This document shows, piece by piece, positions 18,542 to 25,818 of a stretch of DNA of 64,000 nucleotides. The translations under genes were made by a program, and so were the position numbers. The stretch lies in the NCBI GenBank assembly GCA_963674555.1, contig OY771429.1, positions 1,364,001 to 1,428,000 on the forward strand, in the 5' to 3' direction. This stretch comes from JBGMEA01 sp963674555 (GTDB taxonomy: Bacteria; Bacillota; Clostridia; Eubacteriales; Anaerofustaceae). The notes under the pieces are model-generated. The model saw only the letters and a program-made list of their open reading frames with translations. It was not told the origin of the DNA and did not search any database. Every line of letters starts with the position of its first letter. Position 1 is the first letter of the stretch.

Positions 18542-18712
18542 TTATTCTGCTGTTTCTTTTTTCAAGTAAGCGACTGATTGTATCCTGGTCGATGAAATTG
18601 ATGGATATACAAAACTTTGTATATGTACAACTTCCCAACCGTCATTCAATTCATCTTGCAGTTCCGCTTCAACATAATCGACATCACCGCTAATGCTTTT
18701 TACTTCAATCAT
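18542..18712 (-). CDS. Small phage protein, 56 aa
   Basis: ATG at 18712 preceded by AAGGAG; 56 residues starting MIEVKSISGD and ending LKKETAE. The central part (LQDELNDGWEVVHIQSF...STRIQSVAYLKK) resembles the fold pattern of small DUF4177-like proteins, which have a Gly-Trp-Glu-Val core. It overlaps the upstream small ORF by 4 nt (ATGA) and lies in the same leftward operon. Function unknown. Confidence 0.65.
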   Translation of the reverse strand: MIEVKSISGDVDYVEAELQDELNDGWEVVHIQSFVYPSISSTRIQSVAYLKKETAE

Positions 18713-18813
18713 AGTTCATTCTCCTTATCATATTTTGTCATCACTGCTCCCACCCCTAGCTGTAGGTGATGATTTCCCCATATAAATTTGCCAATGTTTT
18801 CTTGGCAATCCAT
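18709..18813 (-). CDS. Possible small coupled ORF, 34 aa
   Basis: ATG at 18813 follows AAAAAGGATAA, a reasonable ribosome site, and the TGA overlaps the ATG of the next gene (ATGA). The peptide begins MDCQENIGKFIWGNHH. It may be a genuine small protein or a leader that couples translation to the 56-residue gene. A TTGCCAA/TTGGCAA hairpin lies inside the coding sequence. Confidence 0.4.
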   Translation of the reverse strand: MDCQENIGKFIWGNHHLQLGVGAVMTKYDKENEL

Positions 18814-18855
18814 TTATCCTTTTTAGATTGGTTTATTAATATCGATCATCATTTA

Positions 18856-19278
18856 TTAATAAATATTGATTATCGATTCGACTTCATTTAAAGCTCTTTT
18901 GTGTAACACATTGATCCATTGCGTAGTAAATCCCATGTTCTCCGAAATAGAGTCCCATGTTAAACCGTTTAGGTAACGGTATTCCAAAAGTAAACGGTAA
19001 TCTGGATCTTTGACGTTTTTTATAACGTCATATATTTCTTTGGATAAATACACAATATCATCGATGTCATCAAGCAATGTTTGCTCTAGATCAACGATCT
19101 TGCATATAATCAATTCTTTCTTATTATCGTAAGATTTGTTCTTGACTCCGTTTGCATTGAAAGTTGTTGTAGTTTTTACTGCAAGTTCTCTTAATTTTGT
19201 TATTTCACATTCTTTTGCATTAATAAATTCATTGGTTCGATAAATCTTCCCCAAATACTCTTTGACTTCTTTTGTCAT
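18856..19278 (-). CDS. ArpU/sigma-70 region 4-like phage transcription regulator
   Basis: The ATG at 19278 is preferred over 19293 because GGAGGG lies 3-8 nt upstream. The 140-residue protein has a long helical N-terminus (TKEVKEYLGKIYRTNEFINAKECEITKL) with coiled-coil character and a C-terminal helix-turn-helix: YRLLLEYRYLNGLTWDSISENM, then WINVLHKRALNEVE. This matches the ArpU/DUF1492 group, which activates late structural genes in Firmicute phages. As the first gene of the leftward operon it is the best candidate for its activator. Confidence 0.8.
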   Translation of the reverse strand: MTKEVKEYLGKIYRTNEFINAKECEITKLRELAVKTTTTFNANGVKNKSYDNKKELIICKIVDLEQTLLDDIDDIVYLSKEIYDVIKNVKDPDYRLLLEYRYLNGLTWDSISENMGFTTQWINVLHKRALNEVESIINIY

Positions 19279-19452
19279 ACGCCCTCCACACATGTTTAAT
19301 ATTTAGATGATTAAAAATTATTATTAAACCATTCCAAAAAAGAATTTATAATTGGGTATAAAAAAAAGCTGATGCGCATTCAGCCAATTTAAATCTATAA
19401 ATGATGTAAGCCTCCTAAAAGTTTTGTGCAGTTTAATAGTATCAGCTACTTA

Positions 19453-19602
19453 ACATCAATTACAATCAACTATTTAATTTTTTTTTGAAAATATATCATT
19501 TCATAATAAATGAAAGATACTGTTGGTTTTGTGGATGGATGTGGTCATCTCTTTTGATCCAATATGAGATTATCACACCCACCACATCAATTACAATCAA
19601 CT
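19453..19602. repeat. Pair of 19-bp direct repeats
   Basis: acatcaattacaatcaact occurs at 19453-19471 and again at 19584-19602, 131 bp apart, in the noncoding control region. Could be regulator or recombinase binding sites. No third copy was noticed in the element. Confidence 0.7.
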
Positions 19603-19765
19603 CTTTTGGTTTAATAATTATTTTTCATCAATATCACTATAACACCATCTTTTGTGACATTCTATGACAGAGAGTGGATCTTCAATATATTTGTATATTA
19701 ATATGAACGCATTTTATGAGTTGTAATTTTTTAGTTATATTCTCTGTAAATCCTACTGGCAAGCT

Positions 19766-19808
19766 ACGGAAACGTATGACGTTTCCGTGAAAATTGCGGT
19801 GTACCGCA
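19766..19808 (+). other. Strong hairpin and short palindrome upstream of integrase
   Basis: ACGGAAACGT-ATG-ACGTTTCCGT is a perfect 10-bp stem with 3-nt loop (19766-19788), followed 6 nt later by TGCGGT-GT-ACCGCA (19795-19808). GC content is well above the surroundings. No long T run follows, so it is not a standard terminator; an operator, an RNA structure in the integrase leader or a nicking/transfer-type site are possible. Confidence 0.6.
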
Positions 19809-20073
19809 CCCTTTTGAAAGAAGAAATTAATAAAGCAATTAGAATGTGCAAAAAAATAAATTGATAGAAATGATAAAAAGTTTCGTGCAAAAGCGCTAAA
19901 ATTTGACGTTTATATATGAGAGGGTTTTTCTCTCAATGTTCTCTGATAACTGAATATGAAATTGTATACTCCGGGAAAATAGAATAAAGAATCTTGTTAA
20001 TTCCCAAAACATCTGGACTTAGACACCTTGTTGTGGCTTACTTGCTTTGAAGAAAGATAAAGGGGATAGGTGT

Positions 20074-21288
20074 ATGACAAAAACAACAAGAAGAACTAAG
20101 GGTGAAGGATCGATCTATCTAGATAAGAATCGTAAGCTTTGGATCGCTCAACTAACCTTAGGGATAAGTGAAAAAGGTAAAAGAGTACGAAAGACCATAA
20201 GTGGTAAAACTAAAGTTGAAGTTGTCAATAAGATGAAGAAGTATTTAAAAGAAGATGATACTTCTGTGGTCCCGTCTTCTGCAAAGAATGACGCTCCAAT
20301 TGATTTCTGTGAATATGCAAAGTACTTTCTTAATACCTATAAACGACCCGCAGTAAAAAGTTCAACCTTCGCATGGTACTGCCACATGCATAAACATATA
20401 GAGAAAGAATTTAAGGGATTTGATCTTAAGGATGTAAGTCACATCAAAGTACAGAACTTTCTAAATAGCATAGCAAGAACAAGCGCGAAAAGAAAAGCAA
20501 TGTCCCAGTCCTGTATCAAAGGGTTTGCACTGTTGTTTAAACAGATCTTTAAACAAGCGCTAAGAGAAGAACTAATCAGCTACAATCCTTTTGATAAAGG
20601 TGTTGTGATACCAAAGTCCGATAAGCAGACTAAAGAAGTTAAACCACTCTCAAAAGAAATCTGCAGGCAAATCTTAAAAGCATCCGAAACTTCTAAGGTC
20701 TATAAACCGCTTATATACACCCTACTATTTACCGGCATGAGAGTAGGAGAGGTCATGGCTCTTAAGTGGGAGAACATCGATAAGAAGAAAGGTATTATCT
20801 ATGTAAGAGAAGGTATGAGCAGGCAGAACGTTATAGACGAGGATCTAAATATCATCGAACGGAGAAGCGCTGTGTCGAGCACAAAGACGTTTAATTCAGT
20901 AAGACCGATAACGGTAGGTAAAGAAGTATTTGAAGCCTTAGATGAGTGGAGAGAATATTTCGTACATAACACTGTATATAAAGACAGTCCGGATAATAAA
21001 TATGTCTTTCTTACTAAGCAGGGGACATTAAGAGATTACAATTGTTTTAAGAGACAGTTTAAGAACTTCCTTACAAGAAAAGGGTTTGATGGAGATCATA
21101 TCAACTTCCATCAGTTCAGACATACCTATGCAACGCTACTAATAGATAACGGAGAGAACCCGAGAGTAGTGCAAGAGCTATTAGGTCATAAAGATGTTCA
21201 GACTACACTTAATATCTACACCAGTGTGAGCATTCAGTCCCTTAAAAGAGCAACAAGCGGATATGCGAATTTGTTCAAAGAAGCATAG
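20074..21288 (+). CDS. Tyrosine-type site-specific integrase
   Basis: ATG 20074 follows AAAGGGGATAGG; 404 residues. An AP2-like arm-binding N-terminus (~8-60: TKGEGSIYLDKNRKLWIAQLTL...KGKRVRKTISGKTK), a SAM-like core-binding domain (~77-175) and the catalytic domain are all complete. Catalytic residues are R223 (TGMRVGEVMAL), K271, H346 and R349 (HQFRHTYA), H372 (LLGHKD) and Y382 (LNIYTSV). It is the Tn916/phage-type integrase and lies next to tRNA-Lys, whose 3' end is its target. No excisionase gene was recognised nearby. Confidence 0.95.
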   Translation: MTKTTRRTKGEGSIYLDKNRKLWIAQLTLGISEKGKRVRKTISGKTKVEVVNKMKKYLKEDDTSVVPSSAKNDAPIDFCEYAKYFLNTYKRPAVKSSTFAWYCHMHKHIEKEFKGFDLKDVSHIKVQNFLNSIARTSAKRKAMSQSCIKGFALLFKQIFKQALREELISYNPFDKGVVIPKSDKQTKEVKPLSKEICRQILKASETSKVYKPLIYTLLFTGMRVGEVMALKWENIDKKKGIIYVREGMSRQNVIDEDLNIIERRSAVSSTKTFNSVRPITVGKEVFEALDEWREYFVHNTVYKDSPDNKYVFLTKQGTLRDYNCFKRQFKNFLTRKGFDGDHINFHQFRHTYATLLIDNGENPRVVQELLGHKDVQTTLNIYTSVSIQSLKRATSGYANLFKEA

Positions 21289-21291
21289 AAG

Positions 21292-21321
21292 ATAGGCATA
21301 AAATAGGCATACTTAGGCATA
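21292..21321. repeat. Putative integrase arm-type sites (right)
   Basis: Three direct copies of (A/T)TAGGCATA at 21292, 21303 and 21313, directly after the integrase stop. The last two form the same 19 bp found at 7495-7513. In the circular element these would flank the core on both sides, 62 and 150 bp away. Confidence 0.65.
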
Positions 21322-21383
21322 TAGAAAGATGCAGAGAAAAAGACAAAAAAAGAAACCATCGAAAAACGACGGTTCTAAGGCAG

Positions 21384-21434
21384 AAAAATGGTGACCCATG
21401 AGCGATTCGAACGCTCGACACCTTGATTAAAAGT
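21384..21434. repeat. attR core inside tRNA-Lys
   Basis: 51 bases identical to 7295-7345. Covers the CCA end to the anticodon loop of the intact tRNA-Lys. Crossover should fall inside this block. Confidence 0.9.
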
Positions 21435-21464
21435 CAAGTGCTCTACCAACTGAGCTAATGGGTC
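21389..21464 (-). tRNA. tRNA-Lys (UUU)
   Basis: 76 nt including an encoded CCA. The acceptor stem GACCCAT/ATGGGTC is perfect, the D arm is TAGCTCAGTTGGTAGAGC, the anticodon loop is CTTTTAA (anticodon UUU) and the T arm contains GTTCGAATC. Its 3' half is the integration target of the adjacent element and is restored by the element's own copy. Confidence 0.95.
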
Positions 21465-21557
21465 GCGTTTATGCGGTAAATACAGCTTTCATATTATACA
21501 TTTTGATGGATATGATGTCAAGTGTTAATATTTATTTTATAAAAAATCGGCAAGCGC

Positions 21558-21585
21558 TTGACTTCTAAATCATAATTATTATAAA
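21558..21585 (+). promoter_or_regulatory. Promoter with PerR box
   Basis: TTGACT (21558-21563), 16-bp spacer, TATAAA (21580-21585). The 15 bases at 21570-21584, TCATAATTATTATAA, match the PerR consensus TTATAATnATTATAA at all but one position and cover the spacer and -10. This predicts autorepression relieved by peroxide. Confidence 0.7.
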
Positions 21586-21609
21586 ATAGATTTATCATAC
21601 AAGAAAGAT

Positions 21610-22023
21610 ATGGAAGTAATGATCGAAGAAATTAAAGAAAGCCTTAGAAAACATCATTTAAAAGCAACGAAACAGCGTATACAAATTATGCAGGTGCTCA
21701 GCCAAACGACCGAACATCCGAGTGCGGAAATGGTTATGGATGCGATCAAAGCTAAAGGCATCCACATGTCATTTGCGACTGTGTATAATGTGTTGGAAAC
21801 ATTGGTAGATGCGGGCATCATACGCAAACTGTCGAGTGGAGACGACATCATGCGGTTTGATTATAATACAGATTTTCATATCCACATCCACGATGCGCAA
21901 TCGGGACGGATAGACGATTATTTTGATGTTGAGTTTTGTGATAAGATAAAAGAATATCTGGTTGAACGCATAGGGGATGGAAATGACATCAAAAAAATCG
22001 ACTTATTTGTTGAAACGAATTAA
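21610..22023 (+). CDS. perR: Fur-family peroxide-type regulator (PerR-like)
   Basis: A 137-residue Fur-family protein with winged helix (TKQRIQIMQVLSQTTEHPSAEMVMDAI...MSFATVYNVLETLVDAGII) and a His-rich metal site (DFHIHIHDAQSG). The four structural-zinc Cys of most Fur/Zur proteins are missing, as in some PerR relatives; only one Cys remains. ATG 21619 is an alternative start. The PerR-type box in its promoter and the rubredoxin-like gene 39 nt downstream support a peroxide-response role. It follows the clostridial pattern of perR next to rubredoxin or rubrerythrin genes. Confidence 0.8.
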   Translation: MEVMIEEIKESLRKHHLKATKQRIQIMQVLSQTTEHPSAEMVMDAIKAKGIHMSFATVYNVLETLVDAGIIRKLSSGDDIMRFDYNTDFHIHIHDAQSGRIDDYFDVEFCDKIKEYLVERIGDGNDIKKIDLFVETN

Positions 22024-22062
22024 CTTAAATGTATAACATAAATATGATATATGAGGTTTAAA

Positions 22063-22185
22063 ATGAAAAAATTTAAATGTAAAGTTTGCGGTTATGTCCA
22101 TGAAGGAAATGAGCCGCCTGAGAAGTGTCCTGTTTGTCAGGCATTAAAAAAGAAATTTGTAGAAATGACCGAAGACGACGAATAA
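22063..22185 (+). CDS. Rubredoxin-like iron protein, 40 aa
   Basis: Starts ATG 22063 after a GAGG ribosome site. The 40 residues carry two CxxC knuckles, CKVCGYVHEG and KCPVCQ, the Fe(Cys)4 signature of rubredoxin and of the rubrerythrin C-terminal domain, then an acidic tail (EMTEDDE). It is shorter than rubredoxin (~52) because the segment between the knuckles is short, as in the rubrerythrin tail. Likely electron donor in peroxide or superoxide reduction, co-transcribed with the PerR-like gene. Confidence 0.85.
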   Translation: MKKFKCKVCGYVHEGNEPPEKCPVCQALKKKFVEMTEDDE

Positions 22186-22205
22186 AATTTGATAAAATAA
22201 TCTTA

Positions 22206-22237
22206 AAAGATCTGTTGAGTACAGGTCTTTTTTTATT
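22206..22237 (+). terminator. Rho-independent terminator
   Basis: AAAGATCTGT, TGAGT loop, ACAGGTCTTT followed by TTTTATT, 20 nt after the rubredoxin-like stop. Confidence 0.85.
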
Positions 22238-22432
22238 AAATATATCTACTGAATATTTAATATTAACTAATAAATATCACGGTAACTGCATTTTAAAAAC
22301 TAAAAATAAAGCTTATGTAAAGGGAATCTGTAGATTTTATCAATTCTGCCGAAATCGCAATTTATATGGACTTTTTTGCCTTGCTGATATATTATAATAG
22401 GTAAGCGGGAGTAACTATTTTGGAGGACACTT

Positions 22433-23614
22433 ATGGATTTATTTGAAAAATGTTATCAATTTACCGACGCGAAAGAGTCGATCGCCTCCGGCCTGTATCC
22501 TTATTTTCATGCCTTGGAAACAGGTCAAGATACTGAAGTGGTGATGGATGGGATCTCGATGATCATGTTGGGATCGAACAATTACATGGGACTTACGAGC
22601 GATGAGCGAACGATAGCGGCAGGAGTCGAAGCACTCAAGAAACTTGGGACGGGATGTTCCGGTTCTCGATTTCTCAACGGAACATTAAAATTACATATTG
22701 AATTGGAAGAAGAGTTGGCAGACTTTTTCGGCAAAGACGCTGCACTGACGTTCAGCACCGGGTTTCAAACGAATCTCGGGGTGATATCGGGCATTATGGG
22801 ATTTCATGACTATATCGTCAATGACGCGGAAAATCACGCCAGTATCCTTGACGGATGTCGGTTGAGCTTTGCGAAGAAATCATTGAAATATAAACATAAT
22901 GATATGGAAGATCTGGAGCGTATATTGCAACGTATCCCGGAAGAAAGCGGTATCCTTATTATTACGGACGGTGTTTTCAGTATGAGCGGTGACATCGCGA
23001 ACTTGCCAGAGATCGTCAGATTGGCAAAGAAATACGGTGCACGTATTTTAGTTGATGATGCACATGGCGTGGGTATGATCGGAGATTGTGGCCGCGGGAC
23101 GGCTAATTATTACGGATTGGACGATGAAATAGATATCATTATGACGACCTTTTCGAAATCATTGGCATCATTGGGCGGTTGTATCGTGGCAGAAGAAGAT
23201 GTGATCGGTTATATCAAACATAAATCGCGACCGTTTATTTTCAGCGCATCGATCCCGCCTGCAAACGCGGCTGTTGCTTTGGAATCATTACGCATCATGA
23301 AAAGCGAACCCGAAAGACAAAAGAATTTGATCGAGATCGCAAATTACATGCGCTCTTTATTGAAAGAAGCGGGCATACCGACTTTGGATGGTACGACAGC
23401 GATCATCCCGATCTTTACATATGATATCGAAAGAACGTTTATTATCACAAAATTGTTGTTTGAAAACGGCGTTTATGTGAACCCCGTGATCCCGCCAGCA
23501 GCACCTGAAGGGGAATGTATGTTGCGTACGAGCTACACGGCGACGCACACAAAAGAACAAATGGAAAGAGCGGCAGGGATCATCAAAGAGGTTTTTGAAC
23601 AAGTGCAATCATAA
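22433..23614 (+). CDS. Alpha-oxoamine synthase (AONS/KBL family)
   Basis: A 393-residue PLP enzyme of fold type I. Motifs: GTGCSGSRFLNGT (cofactor and substrate pocket), H135 in AENHAS stacking the PLP ring, D208/H211 in VDDAHGVG, and the Schiff-base lysine K242 in TTFSKSLASLGG. The family condenses an amino acid with an acyl-CoA, losing CO2; members are glycine C-acetyltransferase, 8-amino-7-oxononanoate synthase and serine palmitoyltransferase. No biotin genes are adjacent and no threonine dehydrogenase is seen, so the exact substrate is open. GGAGG site 8 nt upstream. Confidence 0.85.
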   Translation: MDLFEKCYQFTDAKESIASGLYPYFHALETGQDTEVVMDGISMIMLGSNNYMGLTSDERTIAAGVEALKKLGTGCSGSRFLNGTLKLHIELEEELADFFGKDAALTFSTGFQTNLGVISGIMGFHDYIVNDAENHASILDGCRLSFAKKSLKYKHNDMEDLERILQRIPEESGILIITDGVFSMSGDIANLPEIVRLAKKYGARILVDDAHGVGMIGDCGRGTANYYGLDDEIDIIMTTFSKSLASLGGCIVAEEDVIGYIKHKSRPFIFSASIPPANAAVALESLRIMKSEPERQKNLIEIANYMRSLLKEAGIPTLDGTTAIIPIFTYDIERTFIITKLLFENGVYVNPVIPPAAPEGECMLRTSYTATHTKEQMERAAGIIKEVFEQVQS

Positions 23615-23662
23615 TTTAATTAAAAACAGATCGAATGATCGGAATAGAGAAGGAAGAGTAAT

Positions 23663-24139
23663 ATGATTAAGATGGAAATGGAAGACGGCGGAGTCGTAAC
23701 GATCGAGTTGGACCCCGTAAATGCGCCGATCAGTTCGGCAAACTTTGAGAAATTAGTTAAAGAAGGCTTTTATGACGGATTGACATTTCACCGTGTGATA
23801 CCCGGATTTATGATACAAGGCGGATGTCCGAAAGGTGATGGGACGGGTTCAGCCGAAAACTGGATCAAAGGTGAATTCGCAAACAACGGCTATAAGAATG
23901 AATTAAAACACACGCGCGGCGTGATATCGATGGCAAGGAGTATGGACAAAGATTCGGCAAGCAGTCAATTTTTTATCATGCACCAAGACGCTCCGCATTT
24001 GGACGGAGAATATGCGGCATTCGGAAAAGTCGTAGACGGGATGGATGTGGTCGATCGTATCGCTGAGACGCCGACTGATCTTTTTGATAAACCGAAAGAA
24101 CCGCAAGTGATCAAAAAAATGGAATGGATCGATCAGTAA
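23663..24139 (+). CDS. Peptidyl-prolyl cis-trans isomerase, cyclophilin type
   Basis: A 158-residue single-domain cyclophilin. Active-site motifs are FHRVIPGFMIQGG (catalytic Arg, then Phe/Met/Gln), GVISMARSMDKDSASSQFFIM and HLDGEYAAFGKVVDGMDVVD. It has no signal peptide, so it is cytoplasmic. It lies 48 nt after the oxoamine synthase and 35 nt before the dipeptidase, so the three may form one transcript. Confidence 0.95.
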   Translation: MIKMEMEDGGVVTIELDPVNAPISSANFEKLVKEGFYDGLTFHRVIPGFMIQGGCPKGDGTGSAENWIKGEFANNGYKNELKHTRGVISMARSMDKDSASSQFFIMHQDAPHLDGEYAAFGKVVDGMDVVDRIAETPTDLFDKPKEPQVIKKMEWIDQ

Positions 24140-24174
24140 AAATTGATTCGTTATGCTCATGAGCAAGGAGAAAT

Positions 24175-25560
24175 ATGGATATAAAAGAACGCGCGCAAGC
24201 GTATCAAGATGATATTATAAAAGGCATTCAATCGTTTGTAGCGATCAGAAGTGTGGAAGAAGAACCGAAAGATGGCATGCCGTTCGGTGAAGGCCCCGCA
24301 AAAGCATTGCAGCATATCTTGGAAATGGGCAAATCTCTCGGATTTGAAAAGGTCGTTAACTTGGATAATTATGCCGGCTATATCGAGATCGGTGAAGGTG
24401 ACGATCTTGTCGGGATATTATGCCACGTGGATATCGTGCCCGAGGGTGAAAATTGGACGCATGATCCTTTCGGCGGCGAGATCGAAAACGGCAAAATCTA
24501 CGGCAGAGGCGTTTGTGATAACAAAGGACCGGCTGTTATTTGCTTATATGTACTGAAGATCATACAGGATATGGGTATACCGCTAAAGAAAAGAATACGT
24601 TTGGTTTTGGGCGCGAATGAAGAATCGGGCTTCAAATGCATGGAACATTACAGAGCGCAAGAAGGCGGATTCCAAATGGGGTTTTCCCCTGATGCTGCTT
24701 TCCCACTGATATTCGGAGAAAAGGGAGTCGCAGATCTTGCGATCTCAGCGGAAGCCAACGGAGATGATTCGATCCGTTTAACAAATATTTTCGGCGGCGA
24801 AGCAAAAAACGTCGTTGCGCCAAGTTGCACGTGTAAACTTGAAGGCGATGAAAAAGATCTAAAAGATGCTGCGGAGCAATTCAAAGCATTTGCGCAAGAA
24901 AAAGAAATGAAGTATTCAGCGGAGCAAGGTGCAGACGGATTGATATTAAAACTCGAAGGTGTGCCCGCGCACGCTAGCACGCCTGAATTAGGCGTAAATG
25001 CGATAACGCATATGTTACTGTTGCTTGGGCGCATTATGCCGAAAAGTCCGTTTATAACTGGTTTCAACGCTTATGTAGGTACTGACCTTAAGGGAGAGCA
25101 CGCGGGCATTGCGGCAGAGGACGAATACGGCGATCTTACATTGAATGTCGGACTGATCGATTATCAAAACGATCTGATCACAACTGATTTGAATATCCGT
25201 TATCCGATCACGATCGATTTTCCTCCATTGACCGAAAAATTAAAAGACACTTTAAAAGCTGTCGGTATCGAACTTTCAGTGGGACATGACAATAAGCCAT
25301 TGTACGTCGATCCTAATTCGGCGTTCGTTCAAACCTTGTATGAGTGTTATCGAGAGATCACGGGTGATACCGAGAATGAACCCTTCACGATCGGCGGCGG
25401 AACGTATGCGCGCGCATTCGAGAATGTTGTAGCGTTCGGTATGGAATTTCCGGGAGATGAAAACCATGTGCACATGGCGGACGAAGTACTTTCGCTCGAT
25501 CATATCGTTTTGGCAACGGAGATCTATACGCATGCAGCGTGCAGATTGGCAGAGTTGTAA
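24175..25560 (+). CDS. M20 dipeptidase, PepV/Sapep type
   Basis: A 461-residue zinc dipeptidase. The M20 metal ligands are recognisable: H in GILCHVDIVPEG, D in YGRGVCDNKGP, EE in ANEESGFKCMEHY, D in MGFSPDAAFPL, and a C-terminal H in GDENHVHMADE. An inserted lid domain (~185-340) is typical of PepV, and GVPAHASTPELG is its substrate-binding loop. It cleaves beta-Ala or N-terminal hydrophobic dipeptides in the cytoplasm. Good AAGGAG ribosome site; a terminator follows. Confidence 0.92.
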   Translation: MDIKERAQAYQDDIIKGIQSFVAIRSVEEEPKDGMPFGEGPAKALQHILEMGKSLGFEKVVNLDNYAGYIEIGEGDDLVGILCHVDIVPEGENWTHDPFGGEIENGKIYGRGVCDNKGPAVICLYVLKIIQDMGIPLKKRIRLVLGANEESGFKCMEHYRAQEGGFQMGFSPDAAFPLIFGEKGVADLAISAEANGDDSIRLTNIFGGEAKNVVAPSCTCKLEGDEKDLKDAAEQFKAFAQEKEMKYSAEQGADGLILKLEGVPAHASTPELGVNAITHMLLLLGRIMPKSPFITGFNAYVGTDLKGEHAGIAAEDEYGDLTLNVGLIDYQNDLITTDLNIRYPITIDFPPLTEKLKDTLKAVGIELSVGHDNKPLYVDPNSAFVQTLYECYREITGDTENEPFTIGGGTYARAFENVVAFGMEFPGDENHVHMADEVLSLDHIVLATEIYTHAACRLAEL

Positions 25561-25585
25561 ATACGTTTGAACTTTTATATGATTC

Positions 25586-25625
25586 AAAAGCATGTTATAT
25601 GCAATGCGCATAGCATGCTTTTTTT
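25586..25625 (+). terminator. Rho-independent terminator
   Basis: AAAAGCATG paired with CATGCTTTT around an inner ATGC-rich stem-loop and closed by a T run. Confidence 0.85.
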
Positions 25626-25818
25626 GAAAATAAGGGTTAGTGAAAATATCTTTCTGTATTTATTATCTAATGTGCATACGGAAAAAAGAGCTGAAACACA
25701 ATGAAAAATAAAGGTATTTGTTGTATAATGATTAGAACATGATTTTATGAATAAAGTTATATTAACACTTTTTTACCGCATTCATCGTTAGTAAATCGAC
25801 ATGAGAAAGGAAGCGTAC

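Larger units (their letters stand above)
19279..20073. other. 795-bp control region between regulator and integrase
   Basis: Very A/T-rich divergent intergenic region with no convincing gene on either strand. It holds 19-bp direct repeats, a 10-bp-arm hairpin with a second short palindrome (separate entries) and a small hairpin GAGAG/CTCTC at 19919-19935. A phage of this size would be expected to have its repressor and early genes here, but none is visible. Confidence 0.6.
7295..21434. mobile_element. Integrated tail-only prophage / tailocin-like element at tRNA-Lys
   Basis: A 14.1 kb segment bounded by 51-bp perfect direct repeats made of the 3' end of tRNA-Lys plus flanking A residues. The tRNA stays intact at the right end, next to the integrase; the left copy is the displaced remnant. 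Cargo on the minus strand, from right to left: ArpU-like regulator, two small ORFs, GP20-like scaffold protein, major tail protein, tail chaperones, tape measure, distal tail protein, tail tip, collar/receptor protein, holin-like proteins and LysM-M23 endolysin. One plus-strand gene interrupts the tail operon. Terminase, portal, capsid, connectors, repressor and replication genes were looked for and not recognised, so the element cannot build a DNA-filled phage on its own. Confidence 0.85.

Noticed and set aside
19485..19667. 60-residue plus-strand frame in the element control region
   Set aside because: No ribosome site and unlike any protein composition; lies across the 19-bp repeat region.
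22433..23614. Calling the oxoamine synthase a biotin gene
   Set aside because: No bioA/bioD/bioB or threonine dehydrogenase next to it; only the family can be given.
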